Shown: piece after piece, positions 22,266 through 32,990 of the stretch
Numbering within the stretch: the stretch's first letter is position 1
Layout of the letters: each line of letters opens with the position of its first letter
NCBI GenBank assembly: GCA_037176885.1
Contig: JAWWNJ010000252.1
Span: forward strand, 1-64,000
Length of the DNA stretch: 64,000 nucleotides
Direction of reading: 5' to 3'
From: Favolaschia claudopus
Lineage: Eukaryota; Basidiomycota; Agaricomycetes; Agaricales; Mycenaceae
Made by a program: the position numbers and the translations under genes
Notes under the pieces: generated by a model
What the model saw: only the letters and a program-made list of their open reading frames with translations
What the model was told of the DNA's origin: nothing
Database searches by the model: none

Positions 22266-22644
22266 CTAATGGCCAACAGTTTTTTCAGGAATGGTTATGG
22301 CAGCTCAGAGAGAGAGATTGATTTTTTTTTAACTACTCATATGGAACCCACATGCGTATATAATTATGACTGCCTCATTCTAGATCGGGGGCGGTCCTGT
22401 TACTTTAACTCTCCCTTTGGCATTCATCTCAGCATTTTGTAAGCTACAGTTTACTCCGGCATCATGACAATTCTTTGCTTGCATCAGCGCGAGCCCTAAC
22501 AAATCATTCGGGAACCAGGCAATCGGAGAAGGCGTCGGAATGATTGGATGAAAATCATTCTCACGCGACCAGTTCTCTCCACTCCCATGTGTCTCCCTTG
22601 GACTATCAGCCAGAGTCAGAGGCAGACCGTGGTGTAATGGCTCA

Positions 22645-23060
22645 ACGGATTGGGCGGTGTCGGCACGACAGGAGGAGATGGCGGCTGAAGAAGGGGGAGA
22701 GGCATACGAGCCCATCGTCCCTGCGCCAGAGGGCCGTAGCAAGAAATTGCTTCCGTGCCCACTTTCAAAGCTATTCGGGGGCACGGTGAAGAAACCTCCT
22801 TCACGCCGGCGTCAGGCATTCACACAAGAGGAGCGGTTGATGGAATTGCTGGCAGCTGAACATTCGGACGAAGAACCTGACGATGGTGAACTGGAAGGTT
22901 CCGGAGACGAGTACGATGGCGGAAACGAGTAAAATTTGCTACTAGTCCGGCCGAAAAAAAATCGATTTTTTTGTTCTTAAGGCCTTAATTAGGCCTTAAT
23001 ATCAAGTTAAGCCCTTAGCCGCCGAGGACGCCCTTAATAAGGCCTTAAGGGAGAACACTG
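22645..23060 (+). mobile_element. 5'-truncated copy of the hAT element (3' end only)
   Basis: From ACGGATTGGGCGG at 22645 to the terminal GAGAACACTG at 23060, this is almost identical to 50888-51314. It encodes the same Glu/Asp-rich C-terminal tail (EEMAAEEGGEAYEP to GDEYDGGNE, 22657-22932) and carries the same AAGGCCTTAA subterminal words. It lacks a 13-bp stretch near the end and differs in a few bases. The left boundary shows no hAT terminus. The copy is thus an end fragment, and its similarity implies recent activity. Confidence 0.8.
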
Positions 23061-23129
23061 CCTGCTCCCCACCAAGCTTAACTCTCAACTCAATCCTGCT
23101 TCTCTCTTTCCCAGCAGTCCCACCTACAG

Positions 23130-23439
23130 CATCCCGAAAGTTTTGGCGGCGCACACCATTATCCTTACACTCCCAATTATTGGGACCCTCAACACCAGAT
23201 GTTGACGTTAAGCTCTGTTGCTCCCCACCCATCTTACACCACGACCCGGGATTTTCGTGGTCCCACACGTACTCGTAGCATAAAACGCGGCACGCCTCTT
23301 GCTCATCCTCCCCATCACAGAGACCCGTCTCAGAAAATCAAAACCGTTCAACGAACCAGAAAAAGGACGGCAGAGATTTCGCGATGACCTCCCTGCCCAC
23401 GGTCGTAACTGCATCCAGATCAAGCGGGTGTCCGCCTTC
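23130..23439 (+). pseudogene. Second copy of the Zn2Cys6 exon, zinc cluster deleted
   Basis: Aligns collinearly with about 1740-2188. Shared blocks include the flank GCGCACACCA, the start region (CCAGATG, then ACGTTAA and CCCACC/TCCCCA), CACCACGACC and CCCATCACAGAGACCCG. Near 23395-23440 it shares ACTGCATCC, then the exon end TTCGTGAGT. About 170 bp covering all six cysteines is missing between about 23270 and 23300, and frameshifts break the rest. The conserved GTGAGT donor indicates a DNA-level duplication rather than a retrocopy. Confidence 0.6.
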
Positions 23440-23449
23440 GTGAGTCAAC

Positions 23450-25040
23450 TCTCGCAGCGCTGAGTATTAAAAGCCGCTCATTAGTCGTGACTGTGAACAG
23501 CATTACTTAGTTTGGGGAGAGATGGTGGAGATACTGGGCTGGTATCCGAACTCCGGGCTCATTAACGGTGCCTGTGGTTGGCTATGTCTCGGCTAGACAT
23601 AGCCAATTGATCCTGGTTGATCCCGCTTCTTCCGGTTGATCCCCGCTGTCAATTTCGGCATTTGCCGTTCAACACAGTGTGCTGGAACGCAATTCCATGG
23701 CCACAGAATATGATTGACTATTTCTCTAGAAGTATCCACTACGCATACTTAAGCCCCTCAAATTTACCACCATCAGTATTACCCGAGAAATTTCGAAAAT
23801 GGAGCTTGAGATTTACATAGCAGTTTGAATGTTTAACCTTGGTTCAACTCGGACTTGCCTGTGTGTTAATCTCATGTGCAGAGTTCCAGCTGGGACGGCC
23901 TCAATTGAGCCAAAGAAACATGTTATCTTTGTTCTGTGACCGTCTCTCAATATATTCTGTTGTTTTCAGACTTACAGATTTTGTTCAACGGAAAGAGTGC
24001 GACTGTTAAATTGTTTGAGATGTTTTATACACAGGTGGAGTCCCAGACATACTATGTATTGGGTATATAACTAGCATATGACGAGGTTCCAAATGAATAT
24101 TGGCAGTCCAACTACAATGTGGTCTCGTACAGTGTTTGGATGGGATATTGACAAATCTGAATCATCGGGACTTCAGCGGGAGAGGAAATATACACAGCAG
24201 CCAAAGGCACTGTGTCAGATCATAGTCCGTGTCCCAGGACTCAAAGAAGGAGTTGAGACTTAACTTGACATGAGTAGACACTTTGCTCGAGGCGTTTGTT
24301 GGCAGAGTCAAATGAAAAAGCCGCGGTCACGTATGTCAAGCTCAGAGAGTTACAGATGTGTTCCTTCTTATACAATACAGATTTCCGGCACAATTAGAAG
24401 TCATCGAGGACGCGGACAGTCAAAGAAACACGCAAATTCACGAGTAAATGGACCAAGAAGTAACTGTGAGTGTTGCAAAGCGTCATTTGAAGCCCGGGGG
24501 TCGCTAAAGAGTCCGGTGGGGATCTGGAAGACTGAGATATCTGTGAGGATCTTGTGGCCTGAAAGTCGTAGTGACGAAAGGTAAAAACAGGCGGAGAGCA
24601 AAGGCTTTGCGAAACAAGCGCCCGTTTAGCGCCAGAGGCCGAGTTGCCGTGTTACGAAAGCTTACGAATCTTGAATTCCATTCGCTGCGTCCTATGTCGT
24701 TTTGGGACGCAAACCCGAATAGACATAGTCTTGAATTCCCTGATGTTTACTCGATATGGGAAAAGAATCAAGGACACTGAATCGTAGATTGTGCTCGCTG
24801 CAGCAAAGTTGGAGCTCTGAAATTTGAGGACATTCATGCAGAGGTATCTAATAATCTCTCCTCTTTCTCCCTCTTTTTTTCTCTTTTTCTGCAACTTAAA
24901 AACTTGATTAATTCTCCGTAACCACAGACATAGTACATAAGCCGAACTCCGTGAAATTCACTCAAAAATCAAGTGAGGTAACATACCCTCAAAATAGCCC
25001 AGAAACGACATTCCAAGGTCCGCCCTGTTAGTCTAGTTTT
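23450..25040. other. No gene recognised
   Basis: AT-rich DNA. None of the small frames carries a recognisable motif, and no element ends were found. Confidence 0.45.
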
Positions 25041-25044
25041 GGTT

Positions 25045-25449
25045 GTCACGCGTTAGCCGTAGGTCACAGTTCGATCGTGAGGCTTGTTTTACACCGAAAA
25101 CAGAGAAAGATGTGTAAAATTTCTGTCAGGACAGATACCTTGCCTTCCAAACTCAAACTTTGTCTCTTCACTTTTTCTCTTTCTTGTCGTGGCAGCATCG
25201 AGGAGAGGAAATCAAAGCTCGACATTTTCGGACAAGCAGCACAGCCACAATTGAAGCAAGGCTCAAAATAGCAAATCTTAGCGCCCAATGCTACTTTATG
25301 GTACCCAGAAAGCTTGAGGATACAGAATTGACTACTTCAGCAGACCAAGACAATATGTAGCTTCCCCAGACGTTGCGCAAATTCAAGTAGGGGACTTCCA
25401 TTTTGGGTCTTTCCTAATCCGGAACACTGACCTACGGCTAATGGGTGAC
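25045..25449. mobile_element. Small inverted-repeat element (405 bp)
   Basis: Left end GTCACGCGTTAGCCGTAGGT, right end the near reverse complement (ACCTACGGCTAATGGGTGAC). The interior frames are not credible genes. No clear target duplication. Confidence 0.45.
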
Positions 25450-25457
25450 ATGTAGAA

Positions 25458-25529
25458 TCAGACCCTATATCAGGTTATTTTTCCCGTCCCAAAATTCTAA
25501 AAAAAATAACCTCGGGATATAGGGTCTGA
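25458..25529. repeat. 72-bp palindromic hairpin
   Basis: TCAGACCCTATATCAGG and TTATTTTT are mirrored by AAAAATAACC, then GGGATATAGGGTCTGA, across a loop of about 20 bp. It could be a minimal MITE or a transcript hairpin. Confidence 0.5.
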
Positions 25530-25614
25530 CTAGGGAGACTACCGCCCTGTAACCCTGTCAAATTCATGGAGTCAAAGGTGGCCCGAGTAACTTACATGGT
25601 TCGGTACATGGTTC

Positions 25615-25712
25615 TGGTCGGGGTTGGATGGCACAGCGGTAACCATCCCCTAAGGTTGACCACGCGCACATTGCCAAGGTCGCAGGTTCGAATCCTGCAG
25701 CCCCCACCCTCG
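25615..25712 (+). repeat. tRNA-like sequence (A and B boxes), SINE-like or tRNA pseudogene
   Basis: An A-box-like TGGCACAGCGGT at about 25628-25639 is followed by a perfect T-arm, GCAGG TTCGAAT CCTGC (about 25682-25698). It continues AGCCCCCA, which pairs only partly with the 5' GGGGTTG. The spacing would allow a long variable arm. The poor acceptor pairing argues against a working tRNA. Confidence 0.5.
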
Positions 25713-25928
25713 GAGAAACAATTTAGACACTCCGAGATTCCGCCGCGCCGATTTCGGCCAACCAACCTCATGACCACACTGGCACGTGATCGCCCCACGA
25801 TCGTGTCACTCACGCCAAGCGGTGGTGCGCCACCGACAACCCCGTTTGGAGAAACACAGCCCCTCGTTGCGGGAACCATTGAGATCAAGGGCAGTCGAAT
25901 GATTACCAATTAGTGATACAGTCAATGT

Positions 25929-26720
25929 CACAGCGGCGTTTCCCCAATTTAATGGGCCAATAAGTTAGGTCGAGTTGTTAACGTTTCTGAAAGTGATTAT
26001 ATTCCCGTTAAACTGTATTAAATACATAGCATTTACGATGATTAGAAATTACATCGGAATCCCTGAGTTTAAGATTGCAAGTATGCGTCCCCAAAATTTA
26101 TCAAAATACGATACCTTTCTTCAGTCATGAAATCAGATATGATTTTAAGCGTACAAATTCCTTGTAAATGATATGCGAAACTTGAGGTTTAAGACTCAGT
26201 TGTAAGGGCAACCTTTAGGACCCGAGATGTCTCGAGGGTCTAGCGAGGGAGAATCCAAAGTTAATTAAGAAGCTACTAAGAATACATCACAGCGCACCTA
26301 GCGAGGGAGAATCCAAAGAGAAGAAAGGCTGAGGATTCCCACGCTAGGTGCAGTAAACATATAGTAACTAGTTCCCACAAGCTCGGAGCAATCGGCAATG
26401 ATCCCGGGCCAAGTCACATGCCTTACTCCACGATGACATAGGGCTTTGGGGATTTGACGGGAAAGTGGGAAATCTGCAGGAGGCCTGCGTCATAGGTGGC
26501 TGTGTAGTGCCAAAAGAGGGAGTTCCCCTGACATCAGTGAAAGCTTTAGAGAAACCCGACGTTTTGTATTAGGTTTATCCGACATGAAAACTATAAGTAT
26601 CGAGACCCGTTTCGAGGCTGAAGAAATGTAACTCGAAACTTGGAATTTAAAGAAAGATGAAACTAATCTGCAGCTGAACTGCAGAGCAGCTGCAGATGAG
26701 CTGCAGAGCATCGGCGAACG
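25929..26720 (+). repeat. Left terminal and subterminal inverted repeat of the 17.5-kb element
   Basis: The first 130 bp match the right end closely; the remainder is diverged but collinear. Relative to the right arm it carries about 300 extra bp (about 26220-26520). These include a repeated TAGCGAGGGAGAATCCAAAG (about 26258 and 26300) and its inverted partner GGATTCCCACGCTAGG. It ends in AGCTGCAGATGAGCTGCAG words at about 26690. Confidence 0.7.
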
Positions 26721-26783
26721 ATTATCAAATTGTGAAATGTTGATCAAATGTACGACGATAAGACACATGTGCGGACTAGGAAT

Positions 26784-29630
26784 CTAGTGGACGACGCGAT
26801 TGTGAGCAGCAAGATACCCCTCTGCGAGCTTGTCATTCTTCATCCCCACCTTGCGCGAGAGGGTGTTGTATCTGATCTTATTTTTCCACTCCGCATATGT
26901 GAAAAGCTTGACAGACATGCTCTCCATGTCTCTCAGCCTTTTCACAAACCACCGCTCACAGTTGGAGTTCCACCATCCCGTATTGAGACCTGAAGACCAA
27001 AACGCAGTGAGATATACTTCAACTGTTGGCCACCCTCGGTTGCGCTACTCTTCTGCCCTAAAGAGAGATGAGAGCCCGACTTGCATACAAGAACAAAACA
27101 TACCAGTCTCAACAATATATACCCCGCAAATGATATCAACTTCGTCCTGTGTCAAAGTTTCATGCCACAAAACCGTGTCCCCATCCCGAGCCGCCTCCAC
27201 ACGTACACCAGATTTGAGAACATCTTCGTAGGGGTCATAGCAAGCTAGATCTTCAAAATCTGACAAAACCAAGCGCGCGAGTCTGCCAACGATCCCCCCA
27301 TAGAACAAAGCCACACGACCGCGCGGTGAGCGAAGGAATGAATTACGGCGCTCGACGTACACTCCATAGTCAACCAGAGTCGGAGTATAGCCGGAGTGAC
27401 GACGACCCAAGGTAGGTTGTATCGGAGGCGGGAGCGGCGCGTACTCAAGGGGTCTTGGCCAGCCAGGAAAGAAGGCAACACCTAATTTCACCAAGTTGCG
27501 TATGATGGTCTCGACATCGGAATTGTTGCCCCAGCCCGACCTGAGCACTTGGAGAACAGCAGCTGCACTTTCCAGCAGAATTGACGGACTCGAGGAATGA
27601 GAGCCGCAAGGGAAAAGTTCGTAGAGAATGTGATCTTGCATCCTCAGCATCTTTACGTCGATATTCCAGTCGTTCTCCAAGTCGGAATCGGATGATGCTA
27701 TGTCCATGAGATTTGCCGAAACGGACTTCAGATCATTCGCGTCGAGGATGTGCTGGAATAGAACAGGAAGCCCCGACTCGGGAGGAACACTCCAAGTCTC
27801 GTCTCCAAGAGCCCACCCACATGCCTTATCCTGCATCTTCCGTGACGAAGCAGGGACAGTCGAGTTCTCGACGAAGCCAAAACGAGAGGTGATGATACTG
27901 CGAGCATCCTGTATGTTCCACCCTGGCAGCCTGGATGCGTCCTCGCAAAGATCTTCGCGTGTCAGACCATACGCGTGCTCGAGAGCTTCGGCGGCCCGCT
28001 CGCCAGTTTCTGCCTCCAATATATCGCGTCCAGGCACGTTGGGGAGCGGGGGGAGGACGTCCGTAGATGCCGGTGGTTGATGGAAAAAGAAATCATCGCC
28101 CCCATCGTCATCGTCGAAAATGTCTGGCTCAGCTATCTCAGTCGGCGCCAGTGCTGTGCAAAGATCCCACTGATTCGAAAAAGAATCGTAAACACGCTGG
28201 TGTGGAGTAAATTCATCCCAACGGTCAGCCGCATTGGTGCGATTGCATGCGCGGCGAATGAAAAAACCACCATCCTCCTCCTCCCAAACGAATACACGGG
28301 CCCCCTTTTTACCTGGAGCTGTCCCCCCCGACGCATGCTGTTCTCGAGCGAGACGTGCTTTTCTCGCATCGAACGACTCGTGCTGAGCTCGTTTTTCGTT
28401 GTGAAGCCGGCGGCGCTCCATGAAAGCGTGTATATCCTCCCCTGGCTTCTGACCGCTATCGCGTTCGACAGCAGGAAACGGAGTAGAAGGTGGGGACGGG
28501 GCAAAGGGAGTCGACTCCGGTTTCGTGGCCGGCAGATGGGCAGAAGCGGGAGATACTGGTGGCGACGGTGGTCGGCCATTTCTGTGGCTTTGCCATTTCG
28601 CCCCTTTAACGGACCATGGACTGAAAGCCACTTCGCCGTTAAGACCATTGAGGTACTCATATTCGCCTTGAGTGGGCACGAAACCGAGATTAGCAAGGGC
28701 TTCTGGAATCGGTTGCTTGAGAGGCAGATCCTTGCCATAGAAGAAGTAGAGCGGGACACGGTGTTTACCCAGAAGGTGAGGCAAGAGCCAGCGAGCGTGC
28801 CGAGGCAGATGGTGGTCAAGATGTTGTTTCTCCAGCGTCAAGTCCATAATCCCCCCCACCCGATCGATGCTCATATTGCCAACCGCGGATTGCTCCAAAT
28901 CGACGATCCATTGCCGATGAAGCTTGGTCTGGTCTGATAGACGAGCCCTCCAATCCTTGATATCGCGCGCGTCGAGAAGAATGAACATGAGTGTTATTTC
29001 CGCCATGAGGGGGAGAAACGCATCGCGTGAGCGCAGGGCAATCTTCACTGCGTTTGAATGCGAAGTGGCATTTCTCTCCGTGTAGCAATAGCTGATGGGG
29101 GAGAGGAAAGTGTAGACAGCTTCAGCGGGACGAGAGCCATATAAACCCATCATCGTTCGCAGCGTCAGACGAAGGAGACTCTCGAGATAGAGCCAACTGT
29201 CTACGATCTTTTGTTCGAGGCCCCACCGAGAGCTGAATTGCCCAAAGCTCGAGCCAGGCACTGATACTTCGACTATTGGAACTGTCTTCTCATTGAGATT
29301 GAGTCGAGAAAAGAGCGGTCCATAGAATGGATTGAATCGGGGAAGGAGGACAAGGTAAGGAAATTTTGGATCAATCCACAGCGGCCGCTTGAAGTCTCCA
29401 TCGTTAAATCTGTACCCATCGGGAGCGGTGGCCTTCGACGGAGGAGGAATGTCGAGTAAGAAACTGGGGTCGCCGTAGTGTACCCCGAAGATTCCCAGGT
29501 GATTTTGAATGAATCCGTCAAAATATGGAGTTGTCTAAGTCAAAGAGAAGGCATTCAGCAGGAAAATAGAGCGCAGGAAACTGATACGTACGGGAAATGT
29601 CGGGGATTTGCTTTGCTTGGCGAGTTCCAT
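26784..29630 (-). CDS. Unknown 891-residue Agaricomycete protein, three exons
   Basis: Exon 1 29630-29592 (MELAKQSKSPTFP), donor GTACGT; exon 2 29534-27104; exon 3 26989-26784, stop TAG. The lengths sum to 2676 nt with consistent phases, giving 891 residues. The N-terminal part (about residues 60-280) has alternating hydrophobic stretches and reads WLLPHLLGKHRVPLYFFYGK. A Pro/Ser-rich linker, a basic helical segment (RRLHNEKRAQHESFDARKA) and an acidic region (DDDDGGDDFFFHQPP) follow. The C-terminus contains GWWNSNCERWFVKRL and a charged helix. I know no catalytic motif for it, although similar proteins recur in Agaricomycete genomes. It is intact and lies nearest the left end of the 17.5-kb element. 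A cargo gene of unknown role is my inference. Confidence 0.85.
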
Positions 29631-29784
29631 TGCAGGCTGGGAAGCAGACTGGCAGCAATGGCTGTCAGAGGGACGAAATCAAGTATGCACGAAGACTATC
29701 TTACCAGTGGACGGAGGCGCAGAGAAACTCGAAGAGCGACAGGGACGGCGCGCGTAGCTAGGTAATGCAGCGAAGTAGATGAAC

Positions 29785-30105
29785 GCGGTGCTTAGCACTG
29801 TACGTTCGTTGGGGCTAGATGAGCAGGGCGTAGCACTGTACTTTCCGATAGGTTATGGCAGACAAGAAGTAATGTGTCGGGATTGTGATGAAGGTTGATG
29901 TTTCATTAAGACTTGTTCGAGCGCCGTGCTACGCACTGTACGTTCGCTCGTCGACTAAGAGAAGGAACAAAGGGTTGTGTACGCGTTGTCGCAGTTGTCT
30001 CTCGAACGCGGTGCTACGCACTGTACGTTCGCTCAACAGCGGAGGGAAGAAGAGAGAATGAGTGTCACGCAGTCGTCACGCAGCGTCACGCACAATTTGA
30101 CTGGT
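29785..30105 (+). repeat. Repeated word around GCACTGTACGTTCGC, with GTCACG cluster
   Basis: Four near copies of GTGCTACGCACTGTACGTTC lie at about 29793, 29830, 29925 and 30013, upstream of the 891-residue gene, followed by GTCACG repeats at 30063-30095. Related words occur at 32.5-32.9, 35.7-36.1 and 36.92 kb. They could be transposase-binding sites or promoter elements; the sequence alone does not decide. Confidence 0.55.
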
Positions 30106-30201
30106 TCATATTTCGTGTATTTCAATGAATTTACAGCACAATTACTAGCTAGCTATTCGGGCAATCCATGTATATAAGTAGATGGTAAGATCCTACGACT
30201 A

Positions 30202-30367
30202 CAGTCGAAGCTGTCATAACCCATAGGCCTCGGTTGGGCTGAAAAGGTATGGGGTATGGCAGATTTATGGGTTATCCCAGCCAAAAGTCAGTTAAATTCG
30301 CAGAAAAATGTATGGGTTAAGGCAGATTATGGGTTACGAGAGCTATGGGTTATGACAGCTTCGACTG
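30202..30367. mobile_element. Tc1/mariner-type MITE (166 bp) at the stop codon of the coiled-coil gene
   Basis: Ends CAGTCGAAGCTGTCATAACC are perfectly inverted and flanked by TA (30200-30201 and 30368-30369). The interior repeats TATGGGTTA words. Removing the element and one TA restores ATG-TAG on the minus strand, so it inserted into the stop codon of the gene whose last codon is at 30370-30372. Confidence 0.85.
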
Positions 30368-30827
30368 TACATCCTATCCGTGGCGGCGACAAACAATTCA
30401 AACGCTTTCTTCGAGATGTTCAGCTCCTTCATGTAACCTGGCGTCACTTTTGCGAGCCATTCGCTATTATAGAGGGATTTGGGAAGGCCGCGCGGAGCGG
30501 GCGCAACCCCAGGGCCGTTCGCGGGATCCCTGATCCTTGCGGCGGCCTTTGGACCAGGTTGAGTCTGCTTATCCAAAAATCGTCAACGAAGCGCAAGTAG
30601 TCGACGACGCGAGGCTCGCGCCAGATACAGAGCTTGATTCTGTAGAGCTTAGATGGCAAATCGCCTACTATGAGCTCGTCTTCTTCCTCAGACGACATCC
30701 CCGCCACCCCCAAAAGCTGAATCATTTGGAGAAGCCTCTTCCAAGTGGCGACGTCGCCTGACCTCCCTCCAAGGACCTTGATATCAATGGTTTTGACGGC
30801 TGTGCCGTGGCGGTCGTCATATTTCTA

Positions 30828-30954
30828 CAGTGGCGGCGCCATCTGATGCCACCCCTAAAAATAGAACAGCCCATTTCTGGAACTTTTGATGCAAGTGGAG
30901 TTGATTGGGGCCCCATCATTTTTGGGGGGGTGGCATCAGATCCCGCCGCCACTG
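30828..30954. mobile_element. Tc1/mariner-type MITE (127 bp) in an intron
   Basis: Inverted ends: the left is CAGTGGCGGCGCCATCTGAT, and the right is the reverse complement of CAGTGGCGGCGGGATCTGAT. Both continue GCCACCCC. TA flanks it at 30826-30827 and 30955-30956. It lies in the last intron of the coiled-coil gene. Confidence 0.8.
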
Positions 30955-32529
30955 TACGTGAAGCATCAGAGTTCGGTTCCAGAGGCGGAATGAGGACACT
31001 TACACGACGCTTGGCAGAGGTGCTTTTGGTGTCAAGCTGATGCTGCTGGATCTGTTGCGCTCCGCGCATCCGCGCCTCTTGGGGTGTCTCCATATGTTCA
31101 GTTTCTTCGTTGAATTGAGGCTGCATCTTCTTCCATGTGCCACCGTATCCCTGCAACTTATCGTACATCAAGCCCACCAAGAAATCGCGATCAACCCGGT
31201 TTTTGGTGATCTTCCCCTGCGGTCCATCTGTCGCGATGGCGTGGTCAACAACCTTGTTGATCATAAGGTCGTTGAGACGGGAACGGGTATATCCAGGACC
31301 GAAGTCCCATTGAAAGGAGTCCTCCGGTGGATCAACACCTCTTTCGCAGGTGGCCACAACGTCTTTGCTAGCAGGAATGTGCAAACCGAAATCGTCCGCT
31401 TGCGCGACACCGAATTTGGCATACGTAGCGGTGCGGAGGATTTTCTGTAACGGCGGAGCAATTAGAAGACATATTTAGCCCAAGATACGCCGCTGCTCAC
31501 ATTAAGGGCAGTTCTCAGTTTCTTCTTCTTGTCTTTTTGTGCCTTTTCCTCTTCATCGTCCGAATCATCGATGTCTACCGATGTATTAGCGCCTTGAAGA
31601 AGCTGGTCAACAAGACCGCCAAGTGTGTCAAAGTCGGTACCCAGCATCTCAGCCAGGAGTGGAGTCGGAGCCACACTCGCCCGACGTTTCGACTTGGGCT
31701 TTGCTTCAGGCATCGGGATCGGGTCGAGGGGAATTTCGATGGTACGCGTACCCGAGTCGATATCGACGGGCGCCATGTTAGCTCGTCTACCACGGCGAGG
31801 CGGGGTTTGAATCTGGGGTGCCTTCGGGACCTGCACATGAATCTGGTTTTGTGCCCGAAGCCGAATGCTCTCGTCCATTGTCTGCGTCTGAAGGAAAATT
31901 AACATCATGAGGCAGTGGAAAAGCGGGGACAGGGTACTGACCAATTCAGCCTGGAGACGAGCGACCTCTTCGTTTCGCTGCATCAACAGCTTCTGACTCT
32001 CGGTCACTTGAGTCACCAGCCCGCCATACTGTGAAAACTATCATGGCGTCAGTGAGGGTTCAAACGATTGCCGCGGGGATGCTCACCATCGAGTCGAGCT
32101 TCCCCTGGTCCGCGAGGAACTGCGCTTCCATTCGGCCCTCGTGCTGCTGCATATCTGAAATGAGACGACTCTTGAGAGCCAGCTCATCCTGCAGAGCCTT
32201 CACCACCTCGGCCTGCTGATCCATTGTTGCCTGTGCAGCTGCAAGCCCCGTGCGGAGAGCGTGAATATCAGCTGTAAGCGCTACGTTGGCCTGCTGCGCG
32301 TCTCGGGCGGCCTGGAATACCTACAAAAATGTGAGGATAGTTGTCGGCTTAAGATTGGGGGGAAGCGTACAGTGTCGACATACTCGCGGTCGGGAGTTGA
32401 GACCGCGCGGTATTTCGATGGGATGTCAGCATGACCAGTACGCTGAAAAACAATGAGCCAAGGTTTCGAATGAGCGCAATGCGGAGAACCCTTCTCGGTG
32501 ACTGAACAGGTTTATCCGAAGGAGCGGGG

Positions 32530-32990
32530 TCGAGGTCCATTCCGATAGCTCGCTCCGCGCGTACAACGTTTGGAGCCAGCAGACGGTAGAAGGGGAGGCT
32601 CGAGATTCAATTATTCTTGCCCATGCGTTTAAATCATTCAGATCCCTGTTGTTTTCGCTGGCGCCATTGTACTTGCGCTTTATTGTATTTTGCCGAGTCG
32701 CGTATATGGAGGTATGGCCGCTTGTGCGCACAAGGAGATATGTCCGGAGTGTCGCATAGCTGAGTGCCAGTGGGATTCTGGGAAGGCAGACTGAGAGAGG
32801 GGTTATAGAACTCATCTGCCGGCGTACAACGCCTAGCAGCGAGAGCGCAACCTGTCGACGCACAGCGTCATACAGGTGCAGGACTGAAATGAGGATCAGT
32901 GTCACGACGAGTCACAGTCAGCGTGACATTGTCACGGTGCGCGGCGGCGCGCGCAGCTGCGCCGCCAATCTCAGGTGAATCTCAGAGTCA
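32530..32990. repeat. GTACAACG words and GTCACG cluster in a long intron
   Basis: GCGTACAACG words at 32559 and 32823 (reverse sense of the 29.8-kb array) are followed by GTGTCACG, GTCACAGTC and TTGTCACGG at 32898-32945 and a GC-rich GGCGGCGCGCGC tract. They lie in the third intron of the coiled-coil gene, which is about ten times longer than its other introns. An inserted non-autonomous element is likely, but no clean ends were found. Confidence 0.4.

Noticed and set aside
25615..25712. Functional tRNA gene
   Set aside because: The T-arm is perfect, but the 7-bp acceptor stem pairs at only four or five positions and no unambiguous anticodon loop can be placed.
27975..28937. 320-codon plus-strand frame
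   Set aside because: It is the antisense shadow of the well-supported 891-residue minus-strand gene.
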